Positions 59,947-64,000 of a DNA stretch of 64,000 nt are shown in pieces. This stretch comes from Methylobacterium sp. J-067. GTDB taxonomy: Bacteria; Pseudomonadota; Alphaproteobacteria; Rhizobiales; Beijerinckiaceae. The DNA lies in NCBI RefSeq assembly GCF_022829465.1, contig NZ_JAKSXZ010000146.1, forward strand, positions 248,001 to 312,000, written 5' to 3'. Numbering within the stretch: the stretch's first letter is position 1; each line of letters begins with the position of its first letter. Under the pieces are notes generated by a model that saw only the letters and a list, made by a program, of their open reading frames with translations, searched no databases and had not been told where the DNA came from. The translations under genes and the position numbers were made by a program.

Positions 59947-61158
59947 ATGGATGACGCCCTCGCCAAGAAGCTCCGCATCCTGGCCGATGCCGCGAAATAC
60001 GATGCGTCCTGCGCCTCGTCGGGGGCGCCCAAGCGCGTGGCCGGCAAGGACGGGATCGGCTCCACCACGGGGGCTGGGATCTGCCACGCCTACACGCCGG
60101 ATGGGCGCTGTGTGTCGCTGCTGAAGATCCTGCTGACCAACTGGTGCCTGTTCGATTGCGCCTATTGCGTCAACCGTCGCTCCTCGAATGTGCGGCGGGC
60201 GAAGTTCACCGTCGAGGAAGTGGTGAACCTCACCATCAACTTCTACAAGCGTAACTATATTGAGGGGCTGTTCCTGTCCTCGGGCATCATCAAGTCGCCC
60301 GACCACACGATGGAGCTGCTGACCCGCGTGGCGAAGTCCCTGCGCCGGGATCACGGCTTCGCGGGCTACATCCACCTCAAGTCGATCCCCGAGGCGAGCC
60401 CGTGGCTGATCGAGGAGGCGGGTCTCTACGCCGACCGCCTGTCGATTAATGTCGAGTTGCCGACCGAGGCGAGCCTGGGCCGGCTCGCCCCCGAGAAGGA
60501 CGGCGCGGCGATCCAGAACGCCATGGCGCAGATCGGCGAGCGGATCGTCGAGGCCAAGGCCGAGCGCCGCCGCTTCTCCCCGGCCGGGCATTCGACGCAG
60601 GTGATCGTCGGCGCCGACGACACGACCGACGCCGCCCTCATCGCCAAGAGCGAGAACCTCTACGGCAGCGTCGGGCTCAAGCGCGTCTACTACTCGGCGT
60701 TCAGCCCGATCCCGGACGGCTCGCAGATCCTGCCCTTGAAGGCCCCGCCGCTCGCCCGCGAGCACCGGCTGTATCAGGCCGACTGGCTGCTCCGGTATTA
60801 CGAGTTCTCGGCCGAGGAGGTCGCGTCGGCCTCCGAAGGCGGGATGCTCGCCCTCGACATCGATCCGAAGCTCGCCTGGGCGCTCAAGAACCGCGAACGC
60901 TTCCCCGTCGACGTGAACAAGGCCGACCGGGAGATGCTGCTGCGCGTCCCCGGCCTCGGGGCGCGGGCGGTGGACCGGATCGTGAAGGCGCGCAAGCACA
61001 CGACGCTCCGCCTCGACGACGTGGCGCGGCTGACCTCCAGCCTCAAGCGGGCGCGGCCCTTCCTCATCGCCGCCGACCACCGGCCGGTGGCGCTCACCGA
61101 CCGCGCCGATCTGCGCGCCCGCCTCGTGGAGCCGGCCCAGCAGCTGAGCCTGTTCTGA
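59947..61158 (+). CDS. Putative DNA modification/repair radical SAM protein with HhH domain
   Basis: 403 residues. The radical SAM cysteine motif is LTNWCLFDCAYCVNRR (C-x3-C-x2-C), binding a 4Fe-4S cluster and SAM. The barrel continues with FLSSGIIKSPDHTMELL, INVELPTEAS and YYSAFSPIPDGS. The C-terminal region has helix-hairpin-helix DNA-binding motifs (VNKADREMLLRVPGLGARAVDRIVKAR) and a loose tail. This matches the radical SAM family recurrently coupled to UdgX-type glycosylases; its reaction is not established. The stop overlaps the next start (TGATG). A LexA box directly precedes the start codon. Confidence 0.88.
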   Translation: MDDALAKKLRILADAAKYDASCASSGAPKRVAGKDGIGSTTGAGICHAYTPDGRCVSLLKILLTNWCLFDCAYCVNRRSSNVRRAKFTVEEVVNLTINFYKRNYIEGLFLSSGIIKSPDHTMELLTRVAKSLRRDHGFAGYIHLKSIPEASPWLIEEAGLYADRLSINVELPTEASLGRLAPEKDGAAIQNAMAQIGERIVEAKAERRRFSPAGHSTQVIVGADDTTDAALIAKSENLYGSVGLKRVYYSAFSPIPDGSQILPLKAPPLAREHRLYQADWLLRYYEFSAEEVASASEGGMLALDIDPKLAWALKNRERFPVDVNKADREMLLRVPGLGARAVDRIVKARKHTTLRLDDVARLTSSLKRARPFLIAADHRPVALTDRADLRARLVEPAQQLSLF

Positions 61159-62609
61159 TGGCGGGCGCGACCTCCCGCGCCACCTCCGCGCGCACCATCC
61201 TCCTGCGCCCCGGTGCCGACCTCACCGGCTTTCGCGATGCCGCCCGCCGCCTCGCCGCCGAGAACGTGCCGCCGGAGGCCGTGACCTTCTCCGCCGAGTC
61301 CGCGCCGAGCCTGTTCGGCGACGATGCACCGCCGGGGTCCGACGCGCCCCTCGTCCTGCCCCGGGCGGTCACGTCCCTGATCCCGAGCGTGGTTCCGCAC
61401 CGGGACCCCGAGCGCTACGGTCTGCTCTACGCCCTGATCTGGCGCGTCCTCCATGGGGAGCGGCACCTGATGGAGGTGGCGAGCGACCCGCTGGTCCACC
61501 GCCTCACCCGCATGGCCAAGGCCATCGGCCGCGACCTGCACAAGATGCACGCCTTCCTGCGCTTCCGCCGGGTCGAGGATCCGGCGGGCGAGCGCTACGT
61601 CGCGTGGTTCGAGCCCGACCATCACATCCTGGAAGCCGCCGCGCCGTTCTTCGTGCGCCGTTTCGCCGGCATGCGCTGGACGATCCTGACGCCGGAGGGT
61701 CGGGCCGTCTGGGACGGGGACACCCTGGCCTATGGCCCGCCGGGCTCCCGCGCCGACGTGCCCGAGGGCGACGGCTTCGAGGCCGGCTGGCAGACCTATT
61801 ACGAGACGACGTTCAACCCGGCCCGCGTGAACCCGAAGGCGATGCGCGCGGAGATGCCGAAGAAGTACTGGCGCAACATGCCGGAGACGGCCGCCATCCC
61901 CGCCCTGCTGCGGGGTGCGGCGGACCGGACGGCGCAGATGATCGAGAGGGAGCCCACCTTGCCCGCACGCCGCGAACCCGCCCGAGCCGTCGCCGCGATG
62001 GCGGACCAGGACCCGAAGAGCCTGGACGAACTCAACGCCATCATCCGCAAGACGGAGCCCCTGGTGCCCGGCGCGACCCAGGCCGTGCTGGGCGAAGGCC
62101 CCCTCGACGCCACAATCGCGTTCGTGGGCGAGCAGCCCGGCGATCAGGAGGATTTGAAGGGCCGCCCCTTCGTCGGGCCGGCGGGGCAACTCCTCGCCCG
62201 CGCCATGGCGGAGGCCGGCATCGACCGCGAGGCAAGCTACCTCACCAACGCGGTGAAGCACTTCAAATTCACGCTGCGCGGCAAGCGCCGCATCCACGAG
62301 AAGCCGACGGCCGGCGAGGTGAGCCATTACCGCTGGTGGCTCGACCGCGAACTCGAGTTCGTGGCGCCGAAGCTCGTCGTGGCGCTCGGCGCGACGGCGG
62401 TGCTGGCGCTGACGGGCAAGGCGATCCCGATCACCCGTTCCCGGGGCCCGTTCCGGTTCGACCGGCTGGACAACCGCTTCCAGGGCTACATCACCGTCCA
62501 CCCCTCCTACCTGCTGCGCCTGCCCGACGAGGCCAAGGAGGAGGCCTATGCCGCCTTCATCACCGACCTGAAGCGTATAGCCACGCTTGGGGCCGAACTC
62601 GCGACGTGA
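61158..62609 (+). CDS. DUF4130-like domain fused to UdgX uracil-DNA glycosylase
   Basis: 483 residues. The N-terminal 240 resemble DUF4130 (YALIWRVLHGERHLMEVASDPLVHRLTRMAKA, HKMHAFLRFRRVE, FVRRFAGMRWTILTPEG). The C-terminal part is a family 4-like uracil-DNA glycosylase: GEQPGDQEDLKGRPFVGPAGQLLARAM, NAVKHFKFTLRGKRRIHEKP, VALGATAVLALTG and VHPSYLLRLPDE. The KRRIH loop defines UdgX, whose histidine forms a covalent bond to uracil-DNA in Mycobacterium smegmatis. The cysteine positions of the family's Fe-S cluster are not clear from here. ATG 61158 overlaps the rSAM stop. Confidence 0.9.
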   Translation: MAGATSRATSARTILLRPGADLTGFRDAARRLAAENVPPEAVTFSAESAPSLFGDDAPPGSDAPLVLPRAVTSLIPSVVPHRDPERYGLLYALIWRVLHGERHLMEVASDPLVHRLTRMAKAIGRDLHKMHAFLRFRRVEDPAGERYVAWFEPDHHILEAAAPFFVRRFAGMRWTILTPEGRAVWDGDTLAYGPPGSRADVPEGDGFEAGWQTYYETTFNPARVNPKAMRAEMPKKYWRNMPETAAIPALLRGAADRTAQMIEREPTLPARREPARAVAAMADQDPKSLDELNAIIRKTEPLVPGATQAVLGEGPLDATIAFVGEQPGDQEDLKGRPFVGPAGQLLARAMAEAGIDREASYLTNAVKHFKFTLRGKRRIHEKPTAGEVSHYRWWLDRELEFVAPKLVVALGATAVLALTGKAIPITRSRGPFRFDRLDNRFQGYITVHPSYLLRLPDEAKEEAYAAFITDLKRIATLGAELAT

Positions 62610-62744
62610 GGCGCGGGTTTTAATCCCTTGTGCTGCGTGCGACGAGGCACGCCGCTCCGGGAAAGTCGTTCCTATATCTCTCTCATGACAGATGAAGCGG
62701 ACGCCAATAAGCGATCCGCGATGCGCAAGGAGAGAGAAATAAAG

Positions 62745-62999
62745 ATGAAGACCCGTATCGCCGCCGCCGTTGCTGCCATCGTGATCGGCGCCACCGCCCC
62801 CGTCACCTCCGCGATGGCCTACCCGTTCTCCCGTGACACGGGTCCGCTCACCACCGGCTCCATCGGCGTCCACGACTCGCCGTTCTACGAGGCCCACCCC
62901 GGCTATTGCCGCCCGAGCTCAGCCGCCGAGGGCAACGCCAACCAGCAGACCCGGCCGGTGAAGCAGTACGGCCAGACCACCGGCGGCAACCGCTGCTGA
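62745..62999 (+). CDS. Small exported protein of unknown function
   Basis: 84 residues. AAGGAGAGAG precedes ATG 62745. The signal peptide (KTRIAAAVAAIVIGATAPVTSAMAYP) is followed by about 60 polar residues: SRDTGPLTTGSIGVHDSPFYEAHPGYC, with two cysteines and a Gln/Gly-rich end. Conserved short proteins of this style occur in Methylobacterium. Not recognised functionally. A strong terminator follows 25 bp after the stop, so it is monocistronic. Confidence 0.72.
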   Translation: MKTRIAAAVAAIVIGATAPVTSAMAYPFSRDTGPLTTGSIGVHDSPFYEAHPGYCRPSSAAEGNANQQTRPVKQYGQTTGGNRC

Positions 63000-63024
63000 G
63001 ACCCCCAAGAACGCCAGTGCATGA

Positions 63025-63060
63025 AGCGGCGGGGCCCAAGTGCCCCGCCGCTAGTTTTTT
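63025..63060 (+). terminator. Rho-independent terminator
   Basis: AGCGGCGGGGC (63025-63035) pairs perfectly with GCCCCGCCGCT (63042-63052), an 11-bp stem with a 6-nt loop, followed by AG and six T (63055-63060). It ends the small exported-protein gene. Confidence 0.93.
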
Positions 63061-63101
63061 GGTATGGCTCAGAGCTGACACGATTCCGACGGTCTCATAC
63101 G

Positions 63102-63398
63102 ATGAACCGTGACGCTGCCCTTGCCATCCTGCGCGCCCATGAACCGGAGCTTCGCCAGCGCGGCGTGCGCCATGCCGCGCTGTTCGGCTCCGTCGCCCGG
63201 GGCGAGGAAGGGCCCGACAGCGACTTGGATGTGATGATCGACATCGATGTCCCCACGGTCGGGGGGGTCTTCGGCTTCGTGGGCCTATGCCATTACATCG
63301 ATGACCTTTTCCCGATCCGGGTCGATGTGCTGGATCGGCGGGCGTTGAAGGATCGCATCCGGGCGCGGGCAGAAGTCGATGCCGTCGAGGTCTTCTGA
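63102..63398 (+). CDS. MNT-domain nucleotidyltransferase (MntA-type antitoxin)
   Basis: 98 residues, a minimal nucleotidyltransferase. The signature LFGSVARGEEGPDSDLDVMIDI gives G-S-x-A-R-G and the D-x-D catalytic pair. In characterised systems MntA inactivates its HEPN toxin by AMPylating a tyrosine. ATG 63102 opens the frame. The HEPN gene starts inside its last 20 bp, so the two are co-translated. The module lies just after the terminator at 63060 and upstream of polA. Confidence 0.85.
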   Translation: MNRDAALAILRAHEPELRQRGVRHAALFGSVARGEEGPDSDLDVMIDIDVPTVGGVFGFVGLCHYIDDLFPIRVDVLDRRALKDRIRARAEVDAVEVF

Positions 63399-63738
63399 AA
63401 GGTCCCTCGACGCCCTCCAGGACATCATCACGAATGCCAGCCGGATCCGGCGTTTCGTGACGGGCTATACGCTGGACATGTTCATCGCCGACGACCGCAC
63501 GCATCTTGCGGTCGTGCGATGCCTGGAGATCATCTCCGAGGCAAGCCGGCGCATCGGCGCCGACGTGCGGGATCGCCATCCCAACATCCCCTGGAGACAG
63601 GTGATGGATGCCGGCAACGTCTACCGGCACATGTACGACGGGGTCTCGCTGGACATCGTCTGGCTGACCGTCCACGACGAACTTCCCATCCTGATCGCGG
63701 CGGCCGAGGCCGAACTCGGGCGCGCGCCGGATCGTTGA
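63379..63738 (+). CDS. HEPN (HepT/DUF86) family protein, variant active site
   Basis: 119 residues, mostly helical: DALQDIITNASRIRRFVTGYTLDMF, HLAVVRCLEIISEASRRI, then IPWRQVMDAGNVYRHMYDGVSLDIVW. HepT RNases carry R-N-x3-H-x-Y; here the Arg position is Gly (GNVYRHMY), though Asn, His and Tyr remain. Tyr is the AMPylation site in known MntA-HepT pairs. Substitution may reduce RNase activity or define a DUF86 subclass. It is coupled with the MNT gene, and polA begins 23 bp downstream. Confidence 0.82.
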   Translation: MPSRSSERSLDALQDIITNASRIRRFVTGYTLDMFIADDRTHLAVVRCLEIISEASRRIGADVRDRHPNIPWRQVMDAGNVYRHMYDGVSLDIVWLTVHDELPILIAAAEAELGRAPDR

Positions 63739-63761
63739 CGAGTTTTACGAGCCCCCTGGCC

Positions 63762-64000
63762 CCATGACTGCCGCCGAGACCACCCCCAAGCCCGTCGGCC
63801 CCGGCGATCAGGTGATCCTGGTCGATGGCTCGTCCTTCATTTTCCGGGCCTATTTCCAGTCGATCAACCAGGACCAGAAGTACAATTCCCGCCCCTCGGA
63901 CGGATTGCCGACCGGGGCGGTGCGGTTGTTCTGCACCAAGATCGCCCAGTTCCTCCAGGACGGCGCGGCCGGCACCATGCCGACGCATCTCGGCATCGTC
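63762..64000 (+). CDS. polA: DNA polymerase I, N-terminal part (cut by window end)
   Basis: The first 79 codons plus two bases of a polA reading frame: a short leader (TAAETTPKPVGPGDQ), then VILVDGSSFIFRAYFQ and SDGLPTGAVRLFCTK. This is the 5'-3' exonuclease domain start with the first metal-binding Asp of PolA. The remainder lies beyond the window. ATG 63762 follows 23 bp after the HEPN stop, so polA could be partly read from the MNT/HEPN promoter. Confidence 0.9.

Overview
The window is strongly GC-rich, densely coded chromosomal DNA from an alphaproteobacterium. It most resembles the Methylobacterium/Methylorubrum group or close Rhizobiales. The signs are a GTTC-N7-GTTC LexA box, an Omp25-type porin, DUF2934, DUF3606, DUF2218 and DUF6502 proteins, an alphaproteobacterial FzlA-like protein, genes resembling the rhizobial very-long-chain lipid A cluster, and a small methylmalonyl-CoA mutase subunit. 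The species assignment is inference. I see no insertion sequence, prophage or CRISPR array. Most genes are core or conserved, with two small toxin-antitoxin-like modules.

Layout: 1-2900 holds two tandem TRAP (DctP) binding proteins with two GntR regulators. 2936-5878 is a large FAD/Fe-S oxidoreductase. 6008-6328 is a tRNA-Arg(CCU) gene split by a 244-nt group I intron. 6.4-9.4 kb carries an SNase-like protein, a lipoprotein M48 peptidase and a GST. 9.4-10.8 kb holds small DUF genes, yidD and an IscU-like scaffold. 11.1-13.3 kb is folE-hisI-patatin, followed by tRNA-Gly. 13.6-16.3 kb has a Nudix/FAH operon and a D-2-hydroxyglutarate-type dehydrogenase. 16.6-20.3 kb holds hslV-queG-fzlA facing uppP. 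20.5-26.3 kb has mutA, small exported proteins, yifB and an SGNH hydrolase. 27.2-29.7 kb is a zinc uptake locus (znuB, znuC, a small membrane protein, a Zur-like box, zur). selB and a CYTH-CHAD protein follow.

34-41 kb has an M20 amidohydrolase, a brnT-brnA module and a fabF-fabG-SH3-adh-acyltransferase run resembling the lipid A very-long-chain acyl cluster. 41.5-47.6 kb holds a SulP transporter, hslU (26 kb from hslV), an SDR, yebC and ada. 47.6-52.3 kb holds a DUF6502/DUF5666 pair, small membrane proteins, an Omp25-like porin, a secreted phospholipase A2-like protein and grpE. 52.4-59.2 kb has glnD, an orphan substrate-binding protein and two tandem membrane-anchored TAXI proteins without a permease.

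The most interesting part is 59.3-62.6 kb. It holds recX, then a canonical LexA box directly before a radical SAM-HhH gene. That gene is translationally coupled to a fusion of a DUF4130-like domain and a UdgX uracil-DNA glycosylase carrying the KRRIH suicide-crosslinking motif. This looks like an SOS-controlled DNA-damage module whose radical SAM chemistry is undefined. The window ends with a small secreted protein, an MNT/HEPN pair and the 5' part of polA. Recurrent ATGA/GTGA start-stop overlaps show tight translational coupling, and several convergent pairs overlap at their 3' ends.
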